Assembly: GCA_964434535.1 (NCBI GenBank)
Contig: CAYSWA010000018.1
Location: forward strand, 1-48,817
Direction of reading: 5' to 3'
Source of the DNA: SM23-32 sp964434535
GTDB taxonomy: Bacteria > Planctomycetota > Brocadiia > SM23-32
Length of the DNA: 48,817 nucleotides
Below, piece by piece: positions 24,111 through 31,621 of this stretch (the stretch's first letter is position 1; every line of letters begins with the position of its first letter). The notes below the pieces were generated by a model. That model made no database searches, was not told the DNA's origin, and worked only from the letters and a program-made list of their open reading frames with translations. Made by a program: the position numbers and the translations under genes.

Positions 24111-24714
24111 GCTCAAGCTGCTGCGAGCCGTCTACGAGTCCATCGGATGGGACGAGCTCTACCGGCGCGTCCCCGAGGCGGACCGCGAGCAGGTGGACGA
24201 GCTGTTCCGGGAGCTGACGGCCATGCTCGCCGAGAGGCCCGAGCCGCCCGAGGAGCTCGCCGCCCGCCTGGCCGGCGGCGAGGCGTGGCTCTACTGCGAC
24301 GGCGCCAGCAAGGGCAACCCCGGCCCGGCGGGCATCGGCATGGTTCTTGCAACTCTCGACGGCCAGGAGGTCCTCGCCTGGGGCGCCCCCCTGGGCCGGG
24401 CCACCAACAACGTGGCCGAGTACCGGGCCGCCATAGCCGGCCTGGAGCGGGCGCTGGCGCTCGGCGTGCGCCGCGTGCGCCTGCTCTCGGACAGCGAGCT
24501 GCTCGTCCGGCAGATCAGCGGCCGCTACAAAGTGAAACACCCCGGCTTGAGGCCGCTGCACGCCGAGGTGATCGAGCTGTTGCAGCAGTTCGAGTCGTAC
24601 GAAGTCGCACACGTCGCGCGAGAGAAGAACGCCAGGGCCGACGCCCTGGCTGCCCGGTATGCGAAGGCGGCGAAGCGGCGCGAACAGGGAGACCGGACGG
24701 CAGCCGATCGGTAG
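24103..24714 (+). CDS. Ribonuclease HI family protein
   Basis: The RNase H domain covers about residues 60-190 and has the complete DEDD set: Asp66 in YCDGASKGNPGPAG, Glu106 in NNVAEYRA, Asp130 in LLSDSELLV and Asp180 in ARADALA. The enzyme should cut RNA in RNA-DNA hybrids. It is the RnhA subgroup with the GNPGPAG loop. The N-terminal 58 residues are helical and are not a hybrid-binding domain. The GTG start at 24103 overlaps radC by 8 nt, and GAGGG lies upstream. Overlap with radC suggests cotranslation of two nucleic-acid enzymes. Confidence 0.88.
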   Translation: MDKLKLLRAVYESIGWDELYRRVPEADREQVDELFRELTAMLAERPEPPEELAARLAGGEAWLYCDGASKGNPGPAGIGMVLATLDGQEVLAWGAPLGRATNNVAEYRAAIAGLERALALGVRRVRLLSDSELLVRQISGRYKVKHPGLRPLHAEVIELLQQFESYEVAHVAREKNARADALAARYAKAAKRREQGDRTAADR

Positions 24715-24835
24715 CCGTCGCAGCCGTGCCCTTCCTTATCAGGCTCATGCACGTCCCTCCCGTCCCGCGCCGGGTCGCTGGCCACGCATCCGCCGTCCGG
24801 CGAGGGACTGAGGGGCGTCGGGAGGTATGCGCCCT

Positions 24836-25876
24836 ATGTCCGCCGATCCCCGCCGCGAGCCGCCCGCCGGCCTCTGCGAGGGACTGGCGGACGGGCGACT
24901 GAAGTGCCTCGCCTGTCAGCGGGGCTGCGCGCTGGGCGAGGGCCAGCTCGGCCTCTGCCGCGTGCGGCGCCACGAGGCCGGGCGCATCGTGCCCCTCTCT
25001 TACGGGCGGGTGGCCGCGCTGCACCTGGCCAACGTCGAGCGCAAGCCGCTCTTCCACTTCCACCCCGGCCGGGTCATGCTCTCGGTCGGCGGGCTGGGCT
25101 GCAACTGCCGCTGCCCGGGCTGTCAGAACCGCGCTCTCTCCTTCGCCGAGGTGCCCGACGCGCTGGAGGGGGTCGAGTTCGTCCCGCCCCGCAAGCTGGT
25201 CGAGCAGGCCCTGCGCCAGGGCCTGCTCGGCATCAGCTTCACCTACAACGAGCCGGCCATCTGGTTCGAGTACACCTTCGAGACGGCGCGGCTGGCCAGG
25301 GAGCAGGGACTGCTGACCAACTACGTCACCAACGGCTCGCTCACCCCCGAGGCGCTCGACGAGATCGGCCGCTACCTCGACGCCTACCGGGTCGACCTGA
25401 AGGGCTTCTCCGAGGAGACCTACCGCCGCGTGTGCGGCTTCGCCGAGTTCCGCGGCGTCTTCCGGGGCGCCGAGCGGGCCCGCCACCGCTGGGGCATGCA
25501 CGTCGAATGCGTCACGAACGTGATCCCCACAATCAACGACGAGCCGCAGGAGCTGCGCGGGATCGCCCGGCGCATCGCCGGCGCGCTCGGCCCCGACACG
25601 CCGTGGCACGTGACGGCCTTCGCCCCGCAGGGGGACTTCGCCCACCTGCCGCGCACCCCGATCGAGACGCTTGAACTCGCCCGCGAGATCGGGCTGGAGG
25701 AGGGGCTGCGTTTCGTCTACATCGGCAACGTGCCCGGCCACCCGGCCCAGAACACCTACTGCCCCCGCTGCGGCGAGATCGTCATCCACAGGACGGGCCT
25801 GGTCGCCGCCGAGTGCCGCCTGGAGGACGGCGCCTGCCCGCAGTGCGGCTACGAGCTGCCCGGGCGCTGGGATTGA
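24836..25876 (+). CDS. amrS: AmmeMemoRadiSam-type radical SAM protein
   Basis: This pyruvate-formate-lyase-activase-like radical SAM protein has 346 residues. The 4Fe-4S site is Cys89, Cys93 and Cys96 in GLGCNCRCPGCQN. An N-terminal Cys cluster (24, 27, 31, 41) precedes it, and a C-terminal zinc ribbon has CPRCGE and CPQCGY. SFTYNEPAIWFEYT, YVTNGSLTPEAL and VDLKGFSEETYR are AmrS signatures. AmrS usually occurs with AMMECR1 and Memo domains, whose joint function is unresolved; neither partner is adjacent here. The start at 24836 gives a better Shine-Dalgarno spacing than the ATG at 24827, which abuts GGAGGT. The 3' end overlaps the convergent gene by 28 bp. Confidence 0.9.
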   Translation: MSADPRREPPAGLCEGLADGRLKCLACQRGCALGEGQLGLCRVRRHEAGRIVPLSYGRVAALHLANVERKPLFHFHPGRVMLSVGGLGCNCRCPGCQNRALSFAEVPDALEGVEFVPPRKLVEQALRQGLLGISFTYNEPAIWFEYTFETARLAREQGLLTNYVTNGSLTPEALDEIGRYLDAYRVDLKGFSEETYRRVCGFAEFRGVFRGAERARHRWGMHVECVTNVIPTINDEPQELRGIARRIAGALGPDTPWHVTAFAPQGDFAHLPRTPIETLELAREIGLEEGLRFVYIGNVPGHPAQNTYCPRCGEIVIHRTGLVAAECRLEDGACPQCGYELPGRWD

Positions 25877-26958
25877 GCGAGCCGCGCCTCGGTGGCTCGG
25901 AACTCCTCTCGCCGGCGGTTGAAGCCCTCGACCACGACGGGGTCGAACGCCTTCGCCGCCTCCGCGTTGACCCGCCGCGCCAGCTCCGCCGGCTCGAGCA
26001 CCTCCGGGCGGTAGACCAGCGGGGTGCGCAGCACGTCGTAGAAGTCGGCCACTGCCACGATCCGGGCGCTCAACGGGATCTGCTGGCCCCTCAAGCCCTC
26101 GGGATAGCCCTTGCCGTCCCAGCGCTCGTGGTGCGATCCGGTCACCTCGATGACTATCCGTATGAACCGCCGGCCGGGCCCGGCCACCTCGGCCTCGACG
26201 GAGCGGCATATCTCGCGGCCGACTCTGGCGTGGCTGCGGGCGAGCTCGGCCTCCTCGGCGGTAAGCTCGCCGGGCTTCATCAGCACGCGCTCGGGCATGG
26301 CGAGCTTGCCGATATCGTGCAGCAGCGCCGCCTCGCCGAGGTCCTCGATGAACTTCCGGTCGATCTGCGCCGCGTAGGGCGAGCCGCGCGCCAGCGCCTC
26401 GGCCAGCAGCACGCTGTAGGCGGCGACGCGCTCGGGATGCACGTGCGGCTGGGGGCGGCGGAACTCCGCCATGCGGCAGACGGCGATCAGCAGCGCGCGG
26501 CGCGTCTCCTCCAGCATGTCCACCCGCCGCTCAGCGCGCTGCTGGGTCTCCAGGCGGCTCTCGGCGATCTCCAGCTCGTGGCGGCGCCGCCGGAGCGCGC
26601 GCTCGACCACGAACTGGATGTCCGGCCCGTGCACGGGCTTCAGAACGTAGTCGTAAGCGCCCTTGCGCAGGCATTCGATCGCCGTGGTCAGGCCCTGCTG
26701 GGCGGTGACGACGATCACCGCCGTGGCGGGCGCCTCCGGCGCCAGGGCGTGCAGCAGCATCAGCCCGCTCTCGTCGGGCAGATGCAGATCGAGGGTGACC
26801 AGCGCGAAGGGGCCGCGCGAGTCGAGGATGCGCTGGGCCATCTCGCCGGTTCCGGCCTCGGCCACGTCGGCATGGCCGGCCTCGCGGAGCGCCTCGGCCA
26901 TGCGGCGGCGCACGGCGGGGTCTTCGTCGACAATCAGGATCGGCTCACTGTCTGCCAT
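25849..26958 (-). CDS. Response regulator with HD-GYP output domain
   Basis: The 369-residue protein has a receiver domain (about 5-122) with acidic residues 11-13, phospho-acceptor Asp57 (LDLHLPDE), Thr85 and Lys107. A coiled-coil linker (about 125-155) leads to an HD-GYP domain with LLHDIGKLAM (His214-Asp215), SHHERWDGKGYPEGL (GYP 284-286) and ARIVAVADFYDVL. It should be a phosphorylation-controlled c-di-GMP phosphodiesterase. No histidine kinase is nearby. The start at 26958 (MADSEPILIVDED) fits the receiver domain; a longer frame to 27081 crosses the promoter and is rejected. Confidence 0.9.
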   Translation of the reverse strand: MADSEPILIVDEDPAVRRRMAEALREAGHADVAEAGTGEMAQRILDSRGPFALVTLDLHLPDESGLMLLHALAPEAPATAVIVVTAQQGLTTAIECLRKGAYDYVLKPVHGPDIQFVVERALRRRRHELEIAESRLETQQRAERRVDMLEETRRALLIAVCRMAEFRRPQPHVHPERVAAYSVLLAEALARGSPYAAQIDRKFIEDLGEAALLHDIGKLAMPERVLMKPGELTAEEAELARSHARVGREICRSVEAEVAGPGRRFIRIVIEVTGSHHERWDGKGYPEGLRGQQIPLSARIVAVADFYDVLRTPLVYRPEVLEPAELARRVNAEAAKAFDPVVVEGFNRRREEFRATEARLAQSQRPGSS

Positions 26959-27006
26959 GGCGCAGCTCCGCACAGGCATCCGGCAGCGCGCCCGTTCCCA
27001 CCCATC

Positions 27007-27015
27007 ATTATACCA
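27007..27015 (-). promoter_or_regulatory. Extended -10 promoter of the HD-GYP response regulator
   Basis: On the minus strand TGG-TATAAT (27015-27007) is a perfect extended -10 element. No good -35 lies 17-18 bp upstream, which is typical of extended -10 promoters. The start site would be near 27000, about 42 nt before the ATG. Confidence 0.55.
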
Positions 27016-27045
27016 CAGGTCAACCCCCCGAAGGCCCACCACGGC

Positions 27046-27121
27046 AACCGCGGATGAACGCGCGATTGACGACAACGCCACGGCCAGGAAACCGCAGATG
27101 AACGCAGATGAACGCAGATAA
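27046..27121 (+). repeat. Periodic repeat family A, copy 1 (upstream of the RraA-like gene)
   Basis: The core at 27089-27121 repeats GCAGATGAAC with a 10-bp period (ACCGCAGATGAACGCAGATG and on). A degenerate start, AACCGCGGATGAACGC, lies at 27046-27061. An inverted copy lies at 27991-28024, on the other side of the RraA-like gene. Confidence 0.8.
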
Positions 27122-27167
27122 GAACCCGCAGCTCAGCACATGCCGGCGCAGGGAACGCCGTCCCCCT

Positions 27168-27196
27168 TTGTCTTCCGGCCCGCCGGCCCGTATGCT
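27168..27196 (+). promoter_or_regulatory. Candidate promoter of the RraA-like gene
   Basis: TTGTCT (27168-27173), a 17-bp spacer and TATGCT (27191-27196) predict a start site near 27203, 35 nt before the ATG. The same TATGCT hexamer precedes the URO-D-like gene at 37790. Confidence 0.5.
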
Positions 27197-27237
27197 GTCC
27201 CGCTCGTTAGCCCCCTTCTCTCACCAGGAGCCGCGCC

Positions 27238-27936
27238 ATGGCCGAGCCGAGCCGCGAAGAGTTGATGGAGGCGTTCAAGGCCGTGCGCGTCGCCGACGTG
27301 CGCGACGGCATGGACACGCTGGGCCTGTTCTGGACCGGCAGCATGGACCCCGAGATCCGACCCCTCTGGCGCACGCGCGCCTACGGGATCGCCCGCACCG
27401 CCCGCTACGTGCCCTACGACGGCCCGATGCCGGCCGTGACCGGCAAGGCCTACTGGAAGGAGTTCGTCGGCCCCTACTACGGCAACGTCTGCCCCTACCC
27501 GTGGATGGACGAGATCGTGCCGGGCGACTTCGCCGTCATCGACATGAGCGGCCTGCCGGTCGGACTGATGGGCTCCAACAACGCCCTGGACGGCGTGCGG
27601 CGCGGCGTGCACGGCTACGTGGCCGACGGCGGCTGCCGCGACACCGACGAGGTGATCATCCAGAAGATCCCGTTCTGGACCAACCGCTGCGTGCAGCCGA
27701 TGGTGCAGTGCCGCATCCAGTTCGAGGAGATGAACTGCACGGTCGAGTGCGGCGGCGTCACGGTGCACCTCGGCGACGTGGTGGTGGCCGACGGGGACGG
27801 GGTGATCGTGGTGCCGCGCGAGCACGCGCTGGAGGTGGCCCACTATGCGCGCCGCGAGCAAGAGGGCGACATGAAGGGCCGCCGCCGCCTCTACGAGGAG
27901 CTCGGCATGGAGCCGGACGAGACCGTCGGCGCGTGA
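27238..27936 (+). CDS. RraA/HMG-aldolase-like family protein
   Basis: The 232-residue protein has the RraA-like swivelling-domain core. Key blocks are VADVRDGMDTLG at the N-terminus, GLMGSNNALDGVRRGVHGYVADGGCRDTDEV with the conserved Arg-Asp pair, and VTVHLGDVVVADGDGVIVVP. Family members include 4-hydroxy-4-methyl-2-oxoglutarate/oxaloacetate aldolases, dicarboxylate decarboxylases and the RNase E inhibitor RraA. A catabolic lyase role is more likely here, but the substrate cannot be read. AGGAG lies 7 nt before the ATG. It is a single-gene unit bracketed by inverted copies of repeat family A. Confidence 0.82.
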   Translation: MAEPSREELMEAFKAVRVADVRDGMDTLGLFWTGSMDPEIRPLWRTRAYGIARTARYVPYDGPMPAVTGKAYWKEFVGPYYGNVCPYPWMDEIVPGDFAVIDMSGLPVGLMGSNNALDGVRRGVHGYVADGGCRDTDEVIIQKIPFWTNRCVQPMVQCRIQFEEMNCTVECGGVTVHLGDVVVADGDGVIVVPREHALEVAHYARREQEGDMKGRRRLYEELGMEPDETVGA

Positions 27937-27940
27937 CGGC

Positions 27941-27970
27941 AAGTTGCTCGTTGTTCGTTGCTCGTTCTCG
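27941..27970 (+). repeat. Short periodic repeat family D
   Basis: GTTGCTCGTTGTTCGTTGCT and the bases after it repeat a 7-8 bp unit of the type GTTGYTC, starting right after the RraA-like stop codon. One copy is seen. Confidence 0.65.
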
Positions 27971-27990
27971 ATCTCGGCGGCTGCCGCCCC

Positions 27991-28024
27991 TATCCGCGTT
28001 CATCTGCGTCCATCTGCGGTTACC
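27991..28024 (-). repeat. Periodic repeat family A, copy 2 (inverted)
   Basis: Read on the minus strand this is GGTAACCGCAGATGGACGCA followed by GATGAACGCGGATA, the same 10-bp periodic unit as 27089-27121 but in opposite orientation. The two copies bracket the RraA-like gene. Confidence 0.8.
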
Positions 28025-28049
28025 GGGCCGTGCCGTTGCCGTGAATCCT

Positions 28050-28080
28050 GCATTCGTCATTCGCCATTCTTCATTCGTCC
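28050..28080 (+). repeat. Periodic repeat family B, copy 1
   Basis: The stretch repeats the 7-8 bp unit CATTCKY four times (GCATTCGTCATTCGCCATTC and on). A second copy with the same orientation lies at 29155-29190, after glyQ. Confidence 0.75.
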
Positions 28081-28123
28081 AGTCGTCGGCCTTCTGGTAG
28101 CATCTAAGCGAAGCGCCGGCGCC

Positions 28124-28157
28124 GTGCCTCGGCGTGCTCGGCGTTCTCTGCGGTAAA
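28124..28157 (-). repeat. Periodic repeat family C, copy 1 (inverted)
   Basis: On the minus strand it reads ACCGCAGAGAACGCCGAGCA followed by CGCCGAGGCAC, a 9-bp periodic unit. The opposite-orientation partner is at 29051-29096, and the two bracket glyQ. This copy lies 15 nt before the glyQ start codon, so it would be part of the leader of any transcript from upstream. Confidence 0.8.
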
Positions 28158-28172
28158 GGTCGGGACGTTCAC

Positions 28173-29051
28173 ATGAGCCTCCAGCAGATCATCCTCAGCC
28201 TCCAGGACTACTGGGCGCGCTACGGCTGCGCCATCGTGCAGCCCTACGACGTGGAGGTCGGCGCCGGCACCTTCAACCCCGCCACCTTCCTGCGCGCGCT
28301 CGGCCCCGAGCCCTGGCGCGCCGCCTACGTCGAGCCCTCCCGCCGCCCCACCGACGGGCGCTATGGCGAGAACCCCTACCGCACCCAGCACTACTACCAG
28401 TTCCAGGTCGTCATCAAGCCCGCCCCGCCCGACTCGCAGCAGATCTACCTCGACAGCCTCCGCCACCTCGGCTTCGACCTGACCGCCCACGACGTGCGCT
28501 TTGTCGAGGACGACTGGGAGTCCCCCACGCTCGGCGCCACCGGCCTGGGCTGGGAGGTATGGATGGACGGCACCGAGGTGACCCAGTACACCTACTTCCA
28601 GCGCGTCGGCGGCATCGACCTCGACCCGATCACGCTCGAACTGACCTACGGGCTGGAGCGCGTGGCCATGTTCGTGCAGAAGGTCGACGACATGTTCGAG
28701 CTGGAGTGGGTCGAGGGGCTGACCTACGGCGAGGTGCACCGCCAGGACGAGGTGCAGTTCAGCCGCTACAACTTCGAGGCGGCCGACGTGGGCATGCTCC
28801 TGCGCCACTTCGCCGACTACGAGGCCGAATGCCGGCGGCTGATAGAGGCCGGGCTGGTGCTGCCGGCCTACGACTACGTGCTCAAGTGCAGCCACGCCTT
28901 CAACCTGCTCGACGCGCGGGGGGCGATCAGCGTCGCCGAGCGCACCGGCTACATCGGCCGCGTGCGCGCGCTGGCCCGCGCCGTCGCCGAGGGCTACCTG
29001 GCCATGCGCGAGGAGCTCGGCTATCCCCTGCTGCGCGGACGCACGGCTTGA
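28173..29051 (+). CDS. glyQ: Glycyl-tRNA synthetase alpha subunit
   Basis: GlyQ is the catalytic class II subunit of the bacterial alpha2-beta2 glycyl-tRNA synthetase. The 292-residue protein has LQDYWARYGCAIVQPYD, GAGTFNPATFLRALGPEPW, AYVEPSRRPTDGRYGENPYR, QHYYQFQVVIKP, WMDGTEVTQYTYFQ and YGLERVAMF, all close to family consensus. The start at 28173 (MSLQQIILSLQDYW) is where GlyQ normally begins; an upstream ATG at 28134 lies in the repeat. The beta subunit gene glyS, often adjacent, is absent from the window and must lie elsewhere. The Shine-Dalgarno site is weak. Confidence 0.95.
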   Translation: MSLQQIILSLQDYWARYGCAIVQPYDVEVGAGTFNPATFLRALGPEPWRAAYVEPSRRPTDGRYGENPYRTQHYYQFQVVIKPAPPDSQQIYLDSLRHLGFDLTAHDVRFVEDDWESPTLGATGLGWEVWMDGTEVTQYTYFQRVGGIDLDPITLELTYGLERVAMFVQKVDDMFELEWVEGLTYGEVHRQDEVQFSRYNFEAADVGMLLRHFADYEAECRRLIEAGLVLPAYDYVLKCSHAFNLLDARGAISVAERTGYIGRVRALARAVAEGYLAMREELGYPLLRGRTA

Positions 29052-29096
29052 ACCGCAGAGAGCGCTGAGAACGCAGAGGAGGCAGAGAACGGCAAG
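29051..29096 (+). repeat. Periodic repeat family C, copy 2
   Basis: AACCGCAGAGAGCGCTGAGA and the bases after it carry the 9-bp unit of family C in direct orientation. It starts at the glyQ stop codon and is inverted relative to the copy at 28124-28157. Confidence 0.8.
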
Positions 29097-29154
29097 AGAA
29101 GGATGAAGGACGGCGCGCGCTTAGGCGCTAAGGGGTTTGGGCTGTTAGGCCGTC

Positions 29155-29190
29155 AATTCCGCATTCGCCATTCTTCATTCTGCATTCGCG
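29155..29190 (+). repeat. Periodic repeat family B, copy 2
   Basis: GCATTCGCCATTCTTCATTC and its flanks repeat the CATTC unit, as at 28050-28080 and in the same orientation. The rest of the 208-bp glyQ-sulfatase spacer shows no gene. Confidence 0.75.
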
Positions 29191-29259
29191 GAGCCTGCGC
29201 ACTGGCCCCCGAGCCGCCCCGGCGGCTCCCGGTGCTTCTCGAGATGCGGGCCGCCTGCC

Positions 29260-30687
29260 ATGACCGATTCCCGGCCGAACATATTGCTGGTCGTCACCGA
29301 GCACCATCGCGGCGATGCCCTCGGCATCGAGGGCCATCCCGTGCTCCAGACACCCTACCTGGACCATCTGGCCGCCGGCGGCGTCCGCTTCCGGCGCGCC
29401 TACACGGCCTGCCCCGTCTGCATCCCCGCGCGCCGCACGCTGATGACCGGCCGCCGCCCCGCAAGCCACGGCGTGCTGATGAACTACCACACGTGGCTGG
29501 ACGGCCCGACGCTGCCCGGGCTGCTCTCGCAGGCCGGCTACCAGACCCACCTGGTCGGCAAGCTGCACCTCTGGCCGATGCGGCGCCTCTACGGGTTCGA
29601 CAGCGCCGACTGGGCCGACTCGCCGCGCGAAGAAAGGCCGCTCAACGACTACTGCCGCTGGCTGCGCCGCGAGGGGGTGACCATGCCCGGCGCGGGCCTG
29701 GCGCACGGGATGAGCGTCAACGGCTGGGCCGTCCGCCCGTTCCACCTCGACGAGCGGTTCCATTTCACCAACTGGTGCGCCGACCGGGCGCTGGAGTTCC
29801 TGGAGCGGCGCGACCCGACCGCGCCCTTCTTCCTGAAAGTCAGCTTCCACCAGCCGCACCAGCCGCTCACGCCGCCGCGCTGGGCCTACGAGCGCTACAT
29901 GGCGATGGACCTGCCCGAGCCCTGCGTGGGCGATTGGGCGCGTGTCTTCGACGGGCCGGTGCGCGGGCTGCCCGTGGACGCCTGGCGCGCCTGCCTCGAG
30001 CCCGCCGTCCTGAAGCAATACCGCGCCGCCTACTACGGCTGCATCGACCACATCGACGGCCAGCTCGGGCGCATCTTCGCCCGCCTGCCGCGCCAGACCG
30101 TCGTCGTCTTCACCAGCGACCACGGCGAGATGCTCGGCGACCACCAGTGGATCCGCAAACGGAACGCCTACGAGCCGTCGGCCCGGATACCGCTCCTGAT
30201 CAGGCTGCCCGACTCGCTCGGCGTCGAGCAGGGCTGCGTGATGGAGCAGCCGGTCGAGCTGATGGACGTTATGCCGACGCTGCTGGAGGCGGCCGGGGTC
30301 GACGTGCCGGACTCGCTCGACGGCCGGAGCGTGCTGCCGCTGCTGCGCGGCGAGGGCGGCTGGCGGCAGTACCTGCACGGCGAGTGCGCGGCCGTGCCGA
30401 CCACCGAGAGCGGCATGCAATACCTGACCGACGGACGACGCAAGTACATCTATTGGCCGGGGCCGGGCGTCGAGCAGTTCTTCGACCTGGAGCAGGACCC
30501 GCGCGAGATGCACGACCTGGCCGCCGAGGGCCGGCGGGCAGACGAGCTGGCTGCCTGGCGGGAGCGGCTCATCGCCGAGCTGGACGCCCGGCCGGAGGGC
30601 TTCGTGCGGGACGGCGAGCTGGCGACCCTCGGCGGGCCGACGCCGCTCTGCCTGCCGGGCCACGAACAGGAACGCTTCACGACATAG
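29260..30687 (+). CDS. Sulfatase (type I, formylglycine-dependent)
   Basis: The 475-residue protein is an alkaline-phosphatase-fold sulfatase. The formylglycine site is Cys54 in CIPARRTLMTG, a CxPxR motif with Ala where Ser is commonest. GKLHLW, FTSDHGEMLGDH (metal Asp-His) and the C-terminal EQFFDLEQDPREMHDLA are family blocks. The N-terminal metal motif usually ending DDxR or DQQR reads VVTEHHRGDALG. No signal peptide is visible. The substrate is probably a sulfated sugar, since the next gene, 16 nt downstream, is a sugar isomerase-like protein. Cys54 needs a formylglycine-generating or anSME enzyme, not seen in the window. Confidence 0.9.
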   Translation: MTDSRPNILLVVTEHHRGDALGIEGHPVLQTPYLDHLAAGGVRFRRAYTACPVCIPARRTLMTGRRPASHGVLMNYHTWLDGPTLPGLLSQAGYQTHLVGKLHLWPMRRLYGFDSADWADSPREERPLNDYCRWLRREGVTMPGAGLAHGMSVNGWAVRPFHLDERFHFTNWCADRALEFLERRDPTAPFFLKVSFHQPHQPLTPPRWAYERYMAMDLPEPCVGDWARVFDGPVRGLPVDAWRACLEPAVLKQYRAAYYGCIDHIDGQLGRIFARLPRQTVVVFTSDHGEMLGDHQWIRKRNAYEPSARIPLLIRLPDSLGVEQGCVMEQPVELMDVMPTLLEAAGVDVPDSLDGRSVLPLLRGEGGWRQYLHGECAAVPTTESGMQYLTDGRRKYIYWPGPGVEQFFDLEQDPREMHDLAAEGRRADELAAWRERLIAELDARPEGFVRDGELATLGGPTPLCLPGHEQERFTT

Positions 30688-30703
30688 AGGGAGCGGAGGC
30701 AAC

Positions 30704-31507
30704 ATGCGCATCGCATGTTCGACCAGCGCGTTCCGGGAGACGCTGGAGGACGCCCTGTCGCGGATAGGCGGGATGGGCTTCGGCTACGTGGACCTGCTGT
30801 GCAACCCGTCCTGGCCCTTCACACAGCCGCAGGAGCTGGCCGAGGACGCAGCGGGAACGGCCGAGCGGGTCGGCGACCTGCTCGAAGGGAAGGGCCTCCG
30901 GCCAGCGGCGCTGAACGTGGCCTTCGGCCGCCAGCCCTACGAGCGCGAGCCCGAGCTGAACGCCGCCCGGCTGCGGCAGGCGCGGGGCATCGCGCGGTTC
31001 GCCTCGGCGCTTGGGGTCGAGCTGGCCTCGTTCTATCCCGGCTATCGCGCCGACGAGGAGGCATGGGAGGAGACGTTCGCGAGCTGGCTGGTCACCTGGC
31101 GCGAGCTGACGCCGATCGCGGCCGAACGGGGCGTGGAGTTCCTGGTGGAGCTGCACGCGCAGACGCCGCTGGAGACGCTCGCCCAGTGCGGGAGGCTGCT
31201 GGAGGAGCTGCCCGAGCAGCGGATCGCGTACGACCCGAGCCACTTCGCCATGCAGGGCATCGCGCTGCCGCAGACCGAGTGGCTGCTGGGGCGGGCGGCG
31301 CACGTGCACGTGCGGGACGCCGCGCCGGGGCGGATGTACGTGCCGCTCGGCGAGGGCGCCGTCGACTTCGACTGGCTCTTCGGCGCGCTGCGGGAGCGCG
31401 GCTACGAGGGGTTCGTCAGCGTCGAGTGCCTCGGCGACGGCGCCCCGGAGGTGCTGGAGGACGTCGCGCGCCTCAAGGCCATGGTCGAGGACCACCTGGG
31501 CGAGTGA
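30704..31507 (+). CDS. Sugar phosphate isomerase/epimerase-like TIM-barrel protein
   Basis: The 267-residue protein belongs to the AP-endonuclease-2/xylose-isomerase-like TIM-barrel superfamily. Visible metal-ligand candidates are the Glu in FLVELHAQTP, Asp and His in IAYDPSHFAMQG, His in HVHVRDA and Glu in FVSVECLG. Such proteins act as sugar isomerases, epimerases or dehydratases; the substrate is not readable. It forms a two-gene unit with the upstream sulfatase, so action on a desulfated sugar is a reasonable inference. Confidence 0.82.
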   Translation: MRIACSTSAFRETLEDALSRIGGMGFGYVDLLCNPSWPFTQPQELAEDAAGTAERVGDLLEGKGLRPAALNVAFGRQPYEREPELNAARLRQARGIARFASALGVELASFYPGYRADEEAWEETFASWLVTWRELTPIAAERGVEFLVELHAQTPLETLAQCGRLLEELPEQRIAYDPSHFAMQGIALPQTEWLLGRAAHVHVRDAAPGRMYVPLGEGAVDFDWLFGALRERGYEGFVSVECLGDGAPEVLEDVARLKAMVEDHLGE

Positions 31508-31542
31508 GCCGGCGTTGACCGGCGGCGGCGCTCGCCCGCCGC

Positions 31543-31572
31543 TTGATTTCGGGGCGCCCGGCGACGTATCTT
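31543..31572 (+). promoter_or_regulatory. Candidate promoter of the topoisomerase VI A gene
   Basis: TTGATT (31543-31548), an 18-bp spacer and TATCTT (31567-31572) predict a start site near 31579 and a 43-nt leader. This makes the first in-frame ATG (31571) unusable and supports the start at 31622. Confidence 0.55.
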
Positions 31573-31621
31573 GAATGCACCGGACAACGCGCATCCCCTA
31601 CCTGGCAGGAGAGATACGACC

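Noticed and set aside
27046..29190. Possible CRISPR array from the periodic repeats
   Set aside because: The units are only 7-10 bp and tandem with no unique spacers of 25-45 bp; no cas genes are present.
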